A stretch of DNA of 64,000 bases from Acestrorhynchus altus (lineage: Eukaryota > Chordata > Actinopteri > Characiformes > Acestrorhynchidae): NCBI GenBank assembly GCA_034509495.1, contig CM067511.1:23651312-23715311 (forward strand), given 5' to 3'. The notes below the pieces were generated by a model. It ran no database searches. It was not told where the DNA came from and saw only the letters and a list, made by a program, of their open reading frames with translations. Positions 32,502-47,121 of this stretch are shown one piece after another; within the stretch, counting starts at the first letter, position 1, and every line of letters begins with the position of its first letter. A program made the position numbers and the translations under genes.

Positions 32502-35500
32502 TCATGTTCATTTTTTTAAATATTACTGTATGTAGGAAAGCATTCATGATGTCAGGATCATATTATTTTTATTATTATTATTGCTTTCAAAAATGCTGGC
32601 ACTGGATTAGGTATTGAAATTGATATTTGATTTGTTGTTTGCATTTCTATTCATATAAATAATCAATATATTACACTATTACTAATATAAGCACTAGAGA
32701 AAGCATTAGACTAAATAAACAAATAAACTGAATAGTTAAGGCCTGGTACCGCTTTCATGGGGTATTCCTTTTTTGCACCCTGTGACATCAGATAGGCTCC
32801 AGACCCACAGCGACCCTGACCAATAAGAAGTAGATAAGAAGATGAATGAATGAACTAGTAGTTAAATGGCTGAAATAAAATGGAAAACTGGTACACATGT
32901 CTGTTTGATGTGCTTGATATGCTGACACGTGTGGATGTTCATATCCTTTTCTCTGCTGATGTGGCAGTTTCTGGTGGGCTTTTCTGGGCAAGGAGTTCAG
33001 TAGGTGCGTGTGTGTGTGCGTGTGTGTGTGTGTGCATTCTTAAGGGACCTTGCGGAATATAAATATACACACACACATACACGCACACACTCAGCACACA
33101 TTCCTAATCTGATCACAGATCCTACTTTCCTTGGTGTGCCAGGTGCCTAATATAGGAACACTGCTTCAGTCTCTATTAGCCTGTTAAATAGTGACATAAT
33201 CCTCAGAGAATCCCGCTCAGCAACATAATCTTACATCCTCGCTGTACAACACAGCTTTTAATAGTACAGCATGGAAATACAGGACTGTTTCCAGCAAAAC
33301 TTTTTGTTTACACACTTGCTTTTTCCTTTCGTGATAATGTATAATGTATGAGGCCCTTTAGCAACATCATGGGCAACTCGTACTTGCATTATATCTGTTC
33401 AAAGAGGGAGTATGTGTGGTCAAAGAGGGAGTATATGTGGTCAAAGAGGGAGTATGTGTGGTCAAAGAGGGAGTATGTGTGGTCAAAGAGGGAGTATGTG
33501 AGGGTTCAAGCAATCTATTAAGTGTAAATGTTCAAAATATCCACTGAAACTGTAGAGACTGCACATTGTATAAGCCACCTCCTACCCCGGGCATCAGTGG
33601 AAAGCCCATGGTGGTAGTTGCCTGATAATGTGGGTTTAGTCTGTATGACTGTATCATGCACAGCTCCTTGTGATTATTACACTCTTGTAACACTCTTTGG
33701 ACTGTGTTAAATGCACTCTGTTGGTAAATCTGGTACGTGTACAGTTAGAGATGGGAGCCCACAGCACAGTTTTCATGCACAGTTTGTGTTGGTCATCTTT
33801 TGTTGGAGGTTTTCCTGTGCCTAATGATTCCAGATAGACCAATGAACGAATGAATATTGTATCCTCAAATTATTATATCATCCCTCACTGTCCATGTCAC
33901 TGCATTTGTGTGTCCACCATCCAAGCATCCCTTTCCACTGATGAAGATGGTTTTTAGTGGGATTGATGAAGAGAACATGCTTTTGCATTTACTGCTGCTA
34001 TAATCCTTTACTTTCTTCTGTCTCCAAGTTTCCAACGGGCAGACGGACAGCCTGTGACATTTACTGGCATGGTGTCTCCTTCCATGACAATGAAAACATT
34101 GTCTCAGGACAGGTCAATAAGTTCCCAGGTAAGCCCCAGTTTTTAGAACAATGGTTTCATACACATATCTTGAATATAGTGACCCGTGTCTGTTTTCTTC
34201 ACAAAACAAAACCACAAAATCAATTGTTCTATGAGTTCACAGAAAATAGCGAAGTTCAGGACAACTATATACATTTGTTTTGAGTTCTGAAAGTTTGCAT
34301 ACTCAGGGAGCCGTTTTTGGCCATGAGGTAGGAGATTATTAAAATCTGTCTGGACCCCTCACTCAGTGAGACCTGTTGAAGCTTTGAATTATAGATGAAA
34401 CTCATTGCACTGATATAATGGCTGTTGTCAGAACAACAGTGACAAAAGCCTCCGTTAAAAAATGTCCGTTACTACAATGCCGTTGTTTCTTTCACCCCTT
34501 TGTCAGTTTCAATAACATTGAACTGCTATTGTAGCTTCCCTCCACTGTTAAAGGGAGCATTGTATTTGGATCACTTGATGCCAACTCCCCTAGCGCAGGT
34601 CCAGGTGGAGTTTCATGAAAATATTTGGGCTAAAACTTTCATTTAATTCATGCAGGCATATATAATTTCCCCATCACATACTTGTGTGTATTTTAAATAT
34701 AAAGTTATATAATTAAATGCAGAGTTACTGAACATGTGTATAAATAAATAACAATAATAACAGAATTGAACTAAGTAACAAAACTAATTGAACCTAAGTT
34801 AACCTAAGTGGAGAATTTAGATTTTATTCTTCTGTCAGTTTCCAAAATTACATCAAGTTGAATGTATTATTCTGGGAATTACTCTGGGAATCTGGGAATT
34901 ATAACTTTCTGAATGCAAATTTGAAACTTAATATTAAAAGCTTAAAATTGCCCTTTTATCTGTTTAATTTATCCAAAAGGGACTAAATCTGATGTCACAC
35001 TTTGTGGAGTACAAAAGACCTTCTTTTCCCTTCTCTGTTCAAAGACGTCCCCCGACTGTCAGTTATAGTATATACGTTTTTAGGTATGTGTAAATGGGGT
35101 CAGCCATGCTTTGGTGCCCCTGGAGCAATGAGGATTGCTCAAGGCCCAGTGGTCCAGCTTAGCAGACCTAGTTATGGAACCCACAACCTTGTGTTGTATT
35201 TGACAAAATACGTCATGTTTGAGAAGCATAGTACAAGCACACAGTAACACTGTAAAAAAGGTCCAAAATGACTTTTATGTTGCTCCAGAAAGTCTCTTTT
35301 TGAGGTAACAATTCATTCTATCTTGCTGGCTGTATGAACTATATGGATGAAAGTATTGGGACACCTGTTATTTTTTATTTTTTTTTTTTTTAGATCAAGG
35401 GTGATTAAAAAAGGTTTACCTATTAACAGCAATTAGACTAACTGTTTGTGTGCATTTGCATATATGTGTCAGCAGTAGTTGCAACTAAAAGTAGCTGAAT

Positions 35501-38500
35501 ACATTCATCAGAAAGGCTGTCCTAAAACATTTGGACATAATGTATGGGTTTGTATATTAAATAACCTATATATTGCATAAATACCCTTATTTTACAGAAA
35601 GAACTGGAGCTATTTTGAACTCCTTGTTCTAATGCTAAACCAGGTTGACTGACCCCATGAAAGGCACCAGCTAAAAGTTACTCTAATAGTACATCACAGT
35701 TTTTCTGTTCAATTTCAGGAATGATAGAGATGTTGCGTAAGATCAACTTAAGTCGTGCAGTGCGCACCATGCAGGAGCTGTTCCCGGAGGAGTACAACTT
35801 CTACCCACGCTCATGGATACTGCCTGAAGAATATCAGCTCTTTGCCACACAGGTACGGAACTGCCATGGAAAACAGGGTTAGGATTATACCATTCGATTA
35901 AAATGCTACACTGAATCATTTGAATTCATTGACAGCTGATTTCAAAGTGGAGGTGCTTCAAGGTTTCGTGATTTCCCCCGACACGTGTACTAATTTCACC
36001 TACTTTGTACCTTAATGGCCGTTTTATCAGGGGGTGCACTTTGTAGGTTTGCAGTGACTGACTGTGGCCCAACTGCTGCTGAAATCCACCAGCCATCTTT
36101 TTTCTGTCCACTGTAGGATTACATTTGAATTCTTCACCACTCTGTGGGGGTGGACCATTCGTGGGTATAACACTGGTAGCAAAATAGTGGCCTTGTCGTA
36201 AGTGCGGTGTATTGTTTTTGTTTTGATTGAGAGTGACTGTGCTTAGGGACTGACCACTGATGAAGGGCATGAAAAATACATTGTTAGTTCTTTAACTATA
36301 CATACACACCATGTACCTAGACACTTTAGGTGTAACCAGTAAAGTAAATCTGGGTTCATAAGGTATTACAGTAGACAGTGGCAATATTGTATATTCAGTT
36401 GAACATTCTGCCACAGCTAGCAGCAATGCCAGGAGCTTAGTTCCTGTTCTTCTGGAAACATGCTGCTGAGTGCTCACAGTTGAAGTTCTAGCATACCCAG
36501 TCATCTACAACAAAACTTTTTTTTTTTTTAGCACAAAAAGCCATTGTTATAGTAGTCATGCTTTGACCATGGCAATGTATTCATGACTGCATTTTGCCTT
36601 TGGATGCACACTGCTGTTTTTCATTCTCAACATGTACACATAGCATTACTGTACAGAGTGTGTAAAATCCACGATTAACAGCTTCAGAAAGCAACTCAAA
36701 CATGTTTATATAGATATTGGATTGGAAATATATATTTTTATCTGTCTTCCATTTAATGTTTCTTCTTCTTCTCCTTCTTCTCCTTCTTCTTCTTCTTATG
36801 TCTCTTGCTTTGTTTGTATTAAATTTGTCTTTTATTTATATTCTGTATTGGTCTTATGTTGTGAATCACTCCGAAGACCTACGTTTGTTGTATGTAAAGT
36901 GCTATATGTCTAACAGGACAAGCACACTAATACTGCTTCGCATTCTTTTAGCAGAAGCAGTTGTCGTATATGGCTAAATTTAAAGCTGAGTGGAGATTTA
37001 CGTGCGAGTGTTTGGCAAAGGCAGAACCACTGTAAAACCTGGCTAAGCAGTTTAGCTGTCAGCATCAGCTAATTGTGAATGACAAGTATGTTACGAGATC
37101 TAGTAAATATGGGATTTACCGTGTTCCTGAGCCCCTCGACATGCAATACACAGTCCTTTAGGGCTTTACAACAGTGTTCTTAATCTTTGAGTTGGTTAGC
37201 TTAAATGTACTTACACAGACGGATGGATATGAACATAATTTGTATTCCAGGCTGGTGACCGACTGTGTCTGAAGTGCATATCTCACTGCAGATTCTGTAG
37301 AGGGCAGTAGAGTTCTTCTGAAGTGTATTTACTGCAGGTTGAGTGGGAAGAGGAGCCTTTATTTTGTTTCTGTTCTGTAGGCCTGAATGATACATAGTAC
37401 CATAAGCCAGTAATGCCCTTGAACACATATATGCATATTATTATTATTATTATTATTATTATTTAGAATTAATATGCATCCAACTTTAATGCATGTGCAC
37501 AAGTGGCATAACAATGCACACATTTTTAGGTTTGATTCATCAGAAGGGTCTGAATGGCATATCGGCTGTATAGGTTTAAACTACACTGTTTCACTTATAA
37601 ATAAATAAATATTTCTGTATGTACTGAACTTGGACCATTATTGTTAACAATAAGAATAAGAATTCTAAGCCTTCTCTTAAAGCAGCTGACGCTAGTAGGT
37701 GGCAGTTTCATCACATTAGAATCTTGTCAATCATATTTCATTCCCTAAATAGATACAGCAATAACTAATCTAGGAACTCGAGCCTTTTATTGCAGACATT
37801 TCTGCATCACTAACAGTTTTTGTAGCAAAAGTAGAAAGTGGGGTATGCATACACATTCACACACTTGAATGTTTATTTATAAAGAACACTATTTTTGCCA
37901 CAGCACTTGTCAAAGCCCTGCAGAGATTTTTTGCATGGTTTTTGTTCCATATTGATTGCTAAATCAAGCAGTAATTTTCAAAGCCCAGTCTGAACTGCTG
38001 GTAAACACACAGTGAGAGCAGGCAGTTTCCCTAAATTAAGCCGCAAATCAAAAGAACTGGTTTCAGGGAAGTTATAGGTTTTCTCAGTAATTGTCTTATA
38101 ACAACCTTTAATACTGATTGAATTATGAATAAATGAAATTTTGTAAAGACTTAATTCATAGTCTTTGCTGTTGGGTCATCATGAAAAGATTTGATATTGA
38201 TTTCTCAAAGGTTCAAATTCTTATTGCTCTCAATTACGTCTTACGTTAAGCTCAATATGTTCATTAGAAGGGGTGTCCACAAACATTTGGACAAATAATG
38301 TATGTATCAAAGGTAACAAATATCCACAAACTGTATTAAAGATGATCTAAATGTGGCTTAACTCAGTGTTTCCCGACCCTGTTCCTGGAGGCACACCTGC
38401 CCTACACACTTTAGCCTCAACACACCCCTTGCAGCTCTGAAGGGCTTGTTAATGAGCTGATGAAGTGACTAATGTTATAGAAATCGGTTAAACCAACAGC

Positions 38501-41500
38501 GATTCAAAGAATGGCACAGACTTTGCTCCCAGAATCTTTCCTGAGAGCCAGAAAGTAAATTAAATAGAACCCTTTGAGACGAACTGCTTTTTTGAAGAGG
38601 GCGCAAACTTCCTTCGGAGAGAGCCTTGGCGTTAGCCATGTCTACAATAGCTGCAACCCTCAGACCTCTGTGCTCTGGGGGCTGGGAGTAAAACTGTAAT
38701 CTGCCCTGTGAAAATGTCACCAGCACTCGAGACTCTGACATCAGCTCAGACTGTTAAAAATGTTACCGTTGCTTCATTGCCAATGTTGCCTTGCCAGCTC
38801 ATTTTTGGAAGAATGGTCGTATATGCCCACACCGGGTGTGGGGCGAGACTTAACACCTGATTTAATCTGGCATCTCGACTGGACCATCACTACGGCTGTA
38901 GCATCACTAGTAGTGGCATCACTTCTGTAGACCGTCATCACTTGCACCTTAAATAGACAGTCATAATACCAGTCATTCTTAAAAATTAGATGCAACAGTG
39001 AATCATTTTCAGTTATGAATATTTTTTTTTACAATGTAACAATGCACATATTGTTTCACTTAGGATGTTTGCTTGGTATGGTATAAGTTCAGTAAACATC
39101 CAGAAGGTCCAGAACATCATAATGGTTAACTTGCATTATACTTTAGAGTCTTATCCTGTATATTGAGGTTCTGTGAGGTAGCCTGTATGATGTTTTTTAG
39201 TACAATTACAATTCAGTATATTTCAATGTCATTTTTTCCCCCAATTTAAATCTGTTATCTGTTTTTAAACCAATTGTAAATAAAAAATACTTGAAATAAA
39301 CTTTATTTTCTAATTTTAAGTAAAATCACCAAATAAAATCTGCATGTAAAAATAAAGCGCTTCTATTGGTGCTCAACTGTAGCTGCTGCTTTAAACTATA
39401 ATTGCCACCATTTCAGAACATATGAGCCACACTAGTTTAGAACTGGCCTTGGGAAGAATAAATGTACAAATCCATTTTTAGAGCCGCCATGTTAATTAAC
39501 TGTACTTTGACTTGATTTCTTCTGTGGCCGCTGTTTCCTCACTTCCCTGTGTGTCACCATGGAGTCCAGGGTCTTAGCTCACAGTTGGGATGTTCTCACC
39601 TTTACCACATTAGTTAGTCTTTCACATGTTAAATCAGGGTGAAGCATGCATTCCAGTACATGCACCTTTGCTATTAGTATTATGCAAGAATTATTGTGTT
39701 TGACTTTTAATTTTGTTGAGTGAAAAAAAAAAAAGCAGTGACCATGAAAAACAAATAAAGAGATGAAAAGTGACACGGAGCAGCCTGCTGATGCTCCAGA
39801 TCAGATAATCACCAGAGGAAAACTGATGCAAGACTAGGCTAACTAAAAATGAAGGCTGCTCATAGTGACAACACCTGGAATAGGAAGAGTAACAGATCGT
39901 ACACGGGTGGGGGCATGACGAGGATGTGTGGATACAGGGAGGGGCTTGAAACCAAAACAAACATGAATACATGGGCAAAGACACATGGGAGCAGGTAAAC
40001 AAGAGCAAACATAACAGAGACTAAGACAAGGAATGTTTTACAACACTCAAGAAAAGGCTATAGATGATTAATGAGCATGTGTACCTCATTTTATAACAAC
40101 AGATCTATTTTTTTGTATTTTTTCTGTAGTGAAAATGTACCAAGTCAGGTTATTTATTTTGTTATTTGTGGCATAATGTTTATGTTTCTGTTATGTTTGT
40201 CATATAATTCTTAGATAAGTAGTGATGATATAAAGGGGAGTGATGATTTCCTGATGTCTTCATAGCCTTTTCCCTACAATTCACAGATTCGGCTCCTAAA
40301 GGATAACGACTCCACCCTGAAACCCACTTTTATCGTCAAACCTGACAGTGGATCCCAAGGCGATGGTATCTACCTCATACGGGACCCTGCAGACCTCCGA
40401 GCCTTCTCAGGGTCTCAGGTCAAGCAGGCAGTAGTTCAAGAATACATCCAAAAGCCTCTGCTCATTGACAAGCTCAAGTTTGACATCCGTCTCTATGTTT
40501 TGGTCCGTTCTTTGGAACCTTTAGAAATTTACATTGCTAAAGAGGGTCTATCCAGGTTTTGCACTGAACCCTACCAGGAACCCAGCCAGAAGAACCTCAG
40601 TCACGTCTTTATGCACCTAACAAACTATTCCCTGAACATACACAGTGGGAATTTCGTCCATTCGGACAGCTGTAGCACTGGAAGCAAGCGTACATTTTCT
40701 AGTGTTCTTTACCGTCTGGCCTCTAAAGGAGTGGACATTAAGAAGGTGTGGTCCGACATCATTGCGTTGGTTATCAAGACCGTTATTGCACTTGTTCCTG
40801 AATTGAAGGTCTACTACCAGGCTGACATACCACCAGGAAAACCGGGCCCTACGTGTTTCCAGGTGTGTACACACATATGGGTTTCTCCTATTGCCCTGTG
40901 TGTGTGTGCTAATATTTAGTCTTGTAAATGTACCTGAGGTGAGACTTCATGTGTTTGAGGAGGCATGAGCTTGTCCTCAACATCCTGCACTGCATTGAGA
41001 AAGATTTGCACCAGGAAGGGGCTATTCCCAGTTACGTGTCACAACTTCAGTACTGAGAGGAATAAATGCATGCAGCCATTAAAAAAAGGCTTGGTTATCA
41101 TCCTTCTTGCCACTATTTGAGGAGGCCTGTTGTGATACTTATACTTATCATACAATACATTGATACAACCTCAGTGATTTTTGCTGACCTTGATATCACC
41201 CGTTATGTATTTCTTAGCAAGTAGAGCCTATTAATGTGAAGGTGCCAGTATGCTGACTTTAATATCAGTAGTTTCATTAATTAATCAATTCATTTAATTG
41301 AGGATATATAAAATGTTATATTTCAATTCAAATATCTGATTCCTAATAATGTTATAAGGGTGTAATTGCATATAACATTATATTATCATAATATCAGTGA
41401 CAATAATTGACAATATTTGGCAGTTATTTCTGGGACAATATATTGTTCAAAAATAGTTATTTTGACTGACCTATTTTAGAGCTGTAACTTTTATTTGCTG

Positions 41501-44500
41501 TCTTTTAGAAGGTAATAATGAAACTACCGTATTTTCCGGACGATAAGCCGCACTGGAATATAAGCCGCACCCGCAAAGTTTAAAAAAAAAAACCTGGAAA
41601 ATTGCATATAAGAAGAAAAAGCTGCACCTCATTATAAGCCGAATGGTTTAAAGCGTGGAAAAAAAGTAGAGGCTTATTGTCCGGAAAATACGGTACATAT
41701 TTAATATATGACTTTCTACATGTTTAAGTTGATAAGTCTGATAAAATTACTTTTTGTACTACTAAACAAGACTTACTTATTAAACTCTGGATATAATAAA
41801 TAGAATAGGTTCATCCTTACAAAGACAAGTTTGGAATAGGTTTAAATTATTTCTCCCACTTTTCACGAGCTATAAGTGAGAAATATATTTTACTCCATGG
41901 TTTTATGAAGGTTAATGTGTGAATTGCAAGTGATTGAGTGCAGAATGAACTAAATTTGTATGTGTTATGATACAAAATAGTTACACAGTGTCATTTATGC
42001 CATGCTATAAAACAATTAGGGAATATTTAAACCTTACTATTATGTAGTTGTGTATTAGTACGATCCCTAATACAACAAAAATGTGTATACACTATTTTCA
42101 CCAGTGCTGAATGGTATCAGTTTGCCCCATTTTAACCTTGTTTTACTTTTCAAACAGTTCCAGTGCATCCCATAAAATTAGAATATCATGGAAAATCAAT
42201 GTAGATGTCCTATATTATTATATTATTATTGAAGATTCATTACATTTATATCAAGACTTTGTTTTAATGTTGATACTGCTTTAAATAGTAATTTACTCAA
42301 AATCAATTTTCTAACCATTTGAGATGCTGCATTTTATGAACTACAAGCCACACTGATCAAAAGTAAAACAAAAACAAAATACTTCACATGAATATAACGT
42401 ACTGTACCACTTACTGTTTTGAATGAACTTAACAAATTGACTTTTTCCACAGTATTCTAATTCCATGTGCTCTTGTGTATATATAAGTACTCCTGAAACT
42501 GCTAGCACCCCCTTCTGTGTCTGACATGAAACTGAATAAACGTTTTGGTTCGGTCCATTTCATTCATATTTACCACTACACAAAATAAGCTGCTCTGCCA
42601 CTGATTAATTATAAAACTATCCACATGTAGTGCTGCTGTCTGTATATTTACATAATTTAAATACTAATGCTATAATATTAATAATTTGTAGATACTGGGC
42701 TTTGATATCCTGTTGATGAAGAATTTGAAGCCTGTTCTGCTGGAAGTAAATGCCAATCCTAGCATGAGGATTGAACATGAACAGGAGGTGAGTACAGTCA
42801 TATTTTTATAAAATTAAATTCATAAATATTACCAAAGAATATATTGCACATATTTGAATTTTAGGTTTTGGGGTATATATGGGGTATATAGTTCCCTAAA
42901 TTATACACAATGTCACAAACAGTTCTAATGCATAATTGATTGCCTTAATGTGTTAATAAATGTCAGTGTTTTGTGCTGCTGTGTGGCAGGTGTCACCTGG
43001 TGTGTTTGAATATGTACCCAGTCCTGTCGACGAGGAAGTCAAAGTAGGAGTTATTAGAGATACGTTGCGTCTCATGGACCCCGTCCAGAAAAAAACTCAT
43101 ATGTGAGTCTGCCTTTATAGCTCTTTCTGTCTCACTCTTATACACACTTTGTTGTATGTTTACAGTGCATCCGGAAAGTATTCACAATGCTTCACTTTTG
43201 TCCATTTTGTTACAGCCTTGTTCCAAACTGATTCAATTCTTTTTTTTCCTGTAAAAATTGTACACATAATTTTACAAACAAAGTTTGTTTACATTTTTTG
43301 CAAATTTATAAAACATTAAAACACAAAATATAATGTACATAAGTTTTCATAGCCTTTGCCATGACACTCATAATTGAGCTCAGGTGCATCTCGTTTCCAC
43401 TGATTTGTCATTCAGATGTTTCTACAGCTTGATTGGGCACCTGTGGTACATTCAGTTGATTGGATATGATTTGAAAAGGCACACACCCATAGTAAATAGT
43501 GCATTTCAGAGCTCAGGCCAAGCCAGAGAGTCTAAGGAAATGTCTGTAGACCTCACAGGCAGGATTGTATTGAGACACAGATCTGAGGAAGGGTACTGAA
43601 GGTCCCAATGAGCACTGTGGCCTCCATCGTCCATAAATGGAAGAAGTTTGGAACCACCAGGACTCTTCCTTGAGCTGAGTGATCGTGGTTGGAGGGCCTT
43701 AGTCAGCAAGGTGACCAAGAAGTCAGTGGTCACTCTGACAGAGCTCCAGACAGAGCTCTTTCTGTAGCACTACACCAATCAGGCATGTATGGTAGAGTGG
43801 CCAGACAGAAGCCACTCCTCAGTAAAAGGCACAAAAGTCACCTAAAGGACTCTTAGGACTGAATACCAAGCGTCATGTCTGGAGTTAACCAGCCACTGCT
43901 CATCACCTAGCCAATACTATTCCTACACTGAAGCATGATGGTGGCAGCATCATGCCGTGGGGATGTTTTTCTGCAGCAGGAACTGGGAGACTGAGGGAGT
44001 TGAGGGAAAGATGACTGTAGCGATGTACATAGACATCTTTTATGATAACCTGCTCGAGAGCGCTCTGTACCTCAGACTGGGACGAATGTTTATCTTCCAA
44101 CAGGACAACAAACCTAAGCACATGTCCAAGATATCAAAGTGGCTTCGGGACAACGCTGGCCCAGCCAGAGCCCAGACTTGTACCTGATTGAACATTTCTG
44201 GAGATATCTAAAATTGGCTGTGCACCAATGATTCCCATCCAATTGATGGTGCTTTAGACATTCTACAAAGAAGAAACTTGGGAGAAACCTGTAGTATCGT
44301 ACTCAAACAGACGTGAGGCTGTAATTGCTGCCAAAGATGCTCACTTTGCTATTGTGGGGTATTGAAAATTAATTGAATCAATTTTGAAATAAGGCTGTAA
44401 CATAAAATGTGCAGAAAGTAAAGTGCTTTGAATGCTTTTCTGGATGCACTGTATATACATTTTATATATATATATTTTATATATATAAAGTTACAGAACA

Positions 44501-45644
44501 TAGGCTCTTCTGAAGTGTTAGCCTTTGCAGTTGATGTTGCAGTATACTGCAGTTTGTAAATATGTGCTTTAACAAACCTCTGTGTTCAATCAAGGGCTGA
44601 TAAGTGTCATTCTTATACTGGTAACATGTTAATATTTGATAACACATGGTTCTATGGTAAGTTTATTTTCAAAAAGTACGTGTGTTCCAGATTTTAAAGA
44701 CACACATAAAAGTACAACAGTGATGCTTTTTTATCTCCTCGTTATTTATTTCCTGTTTCTTAGACAATTTTAAGGGGATACATAGTATTTAAGCCCAAAA
44801 TGTCACCCAAAACACAGTCACAAATTAACAAGAAAAGAGGCTTTATGCATTTAATGTCCTAAACAATTACAGCACTGACATTGTATGAATTGTTATCAGA
44901 ACAGGAGTCTGTCTGCATCATCAGTGGTGAAAACTAACACAGCATCACTGGACTGTTAAACTCACTCGGAGGAGAATGTTGACTGCCAGTTCTGTTACAT
45001 CAGCAAACATTGCCAGTTTACTTACATTTTACAGAGTGACGGGGTCTTCTACCCACCCCGAGAGAGAACGAGGCCAGTTAATACTCTCTCTGACTCTTGG
45101 CCATGGATGACTGTGACATTGCTGGAGATAAAACGTGTAGTCTCTTTACGATGTGGCCAACAATTAGATAGATGAACCATACGTACAGGAACATAGTTCT
45201 CCTCCACTTTCCCTGAAACTCCTTTTCATCACCATCCTGAATCAGACCGTAGTCATTCAACAGGGCAGGGTTTTTGTTAAACACACACATCAGGAGCTTT
45301 TCAAAAATTCAGTTTTAATAGAGTTTAAATATCACACACACAGTACAACTGGTAATGAAGTGCATTGAAAATGCACATGATCACATGAAACAGGATACAA
45401 ACCAAGGAGAGATTGTATGAAGCGTAAGCATTAAAATACAACAGAATTAACTATGTATGGATTTAAAAAGATTTTTAAAGATATGAATGAAATGTTGGAT
45501 GAAAGTTGATTAATAAATAAGAAAGATGATGTATATTACAGTGAGCTCTTGTACAAAGAAGAGACAAACGTGAAGTGGAACAAAGTGAAGGTACTGGTTA
45601 CAGTGTTGAAAAATCCAGTTTTAATGACAGAGGAGTGTGTGCAC

Positions 45645-45685
<41 letters not shown>

Positions 45686-45837
45686 TGAGAATGTTCATGT
45701 ATGTGTCTTTGTTATGGTTCAGGGAAGTTGATGGTCTGCTGAGCCTCCAGCATAAGCCTTTGAGATGGAAAAAGTCTGGAAATCCTCTGATGGAATTTCA
45801 CACTCTTGTGGCTGCTATCCCTCTTCTTCAGTCAGTC

Positions 45838-45905
<68 letters not shown>

Positions 45906-46613
45906 GGGAGGAGGGAGTTTAACATTCTTAGGAACCATGTCTTGACTTTGTTTATTACACCAGAATAAAACATAACAAAAGAAAAGTTCTAATGGTCTAG
46001 AACTGGTTCTAGGGTAGAACTGATTCTACTAAATATAAACAAAATTTGGAAGCAGAAGTCGCAAAATCAGTAATGAAAAGGAAGCTTAAGGTGATCCAAT
46101 ACATATCTCCAAATCCACCTTGAATTACTTAAAGAAATGCTAGCTAGCTGTAAGTTCTCACAATCTCCTGACTCAAACATTACTGAAAATCAGTGGGCAA
46201 GTTTAAAAATGCTGTGTAGCAATCCAAGAATAATGCAGAACTAGAAGTGTTCTGCAAGGAAATACAGGTGAAAATGCTTGAATAAAGAAATACTGCTTGC
46301 AGCCTACAAGACGTGTTTGCAAGCTCTATCAGGACGTGGTGTTAAGGATTCATGTCGGACCTACTTAACAAACCTACTCACCAAAATGGAATCTTGCATT
46401 TTTTACACACTTTTATTTATCTTTGAATTTAACATATTTGTTAAAATAAAATGTACAAATAAAATGTGCCATAAAGTTTATACATAATAATTTTACATTT
46501 ACATTTGGTTCACTTATATCACTTATATACACTTTGGAAATCAACAAAATGTGTAGTGTGTGTGTAGTGTGTGTGTAGTGTGTGTGTAGTGTGTGTGTAG
46601 TGTGTGTGTGTGT

Positions 46614-46685
<72 letters not shown>

Positions 46686-47042
46686 ATATACCCATCATTT
46701 CACACTTTGTCCTCCACTAGCTCCACAGTGTCAGACTTTATCGCCAGCTCCCTCTGTAAGGACACACACACACTGTTTATGAACCCTGGGGAAATAAAAA
46801 GTTAAGTGTTTGTGTTGCTGAGGAAAATGCGGTGTCATTGGAATAGATGAGGTGTAACTGAGACCTGTGTGTGTCTTTTGGGCGTGTCTGTGTCTGGGTG
46901 TGTGAAACAGATGCCTCATTACACATGTTTTTGACTTTAATACCTATTAATTTATCCATTTGAGGTGGTGATATTAGAAAGCTGAACCATTATGTAGAGC
47001 TGGAGTGTCACAGAGGAAATACAGAAAACAGATTAATCAAGC

Positions 47043-47121
<79 letters not shown>

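Larger units (their letters stand above)
27331..34028. other. Large first coding intron of ttll11
   Basis: 6.7 kb without coding signal. It holds the MITE at 28269, a transposon fragment at 28527, SINE-like and LINE-tail repeats at 29.6-30.3 kb, microsatellites at 32.4 and 33.0 kb and a 21-bp minisatellite at 33.4 kb. The rest is unremarkable. Confidence 0.7.

Noticed and set aside
35926..36270. Minus-strand 114-codon frame as a gene
   Set aside because: No recognisable domain or splice context; the region shares sequence with another intronic repeat at 55.9 kb.
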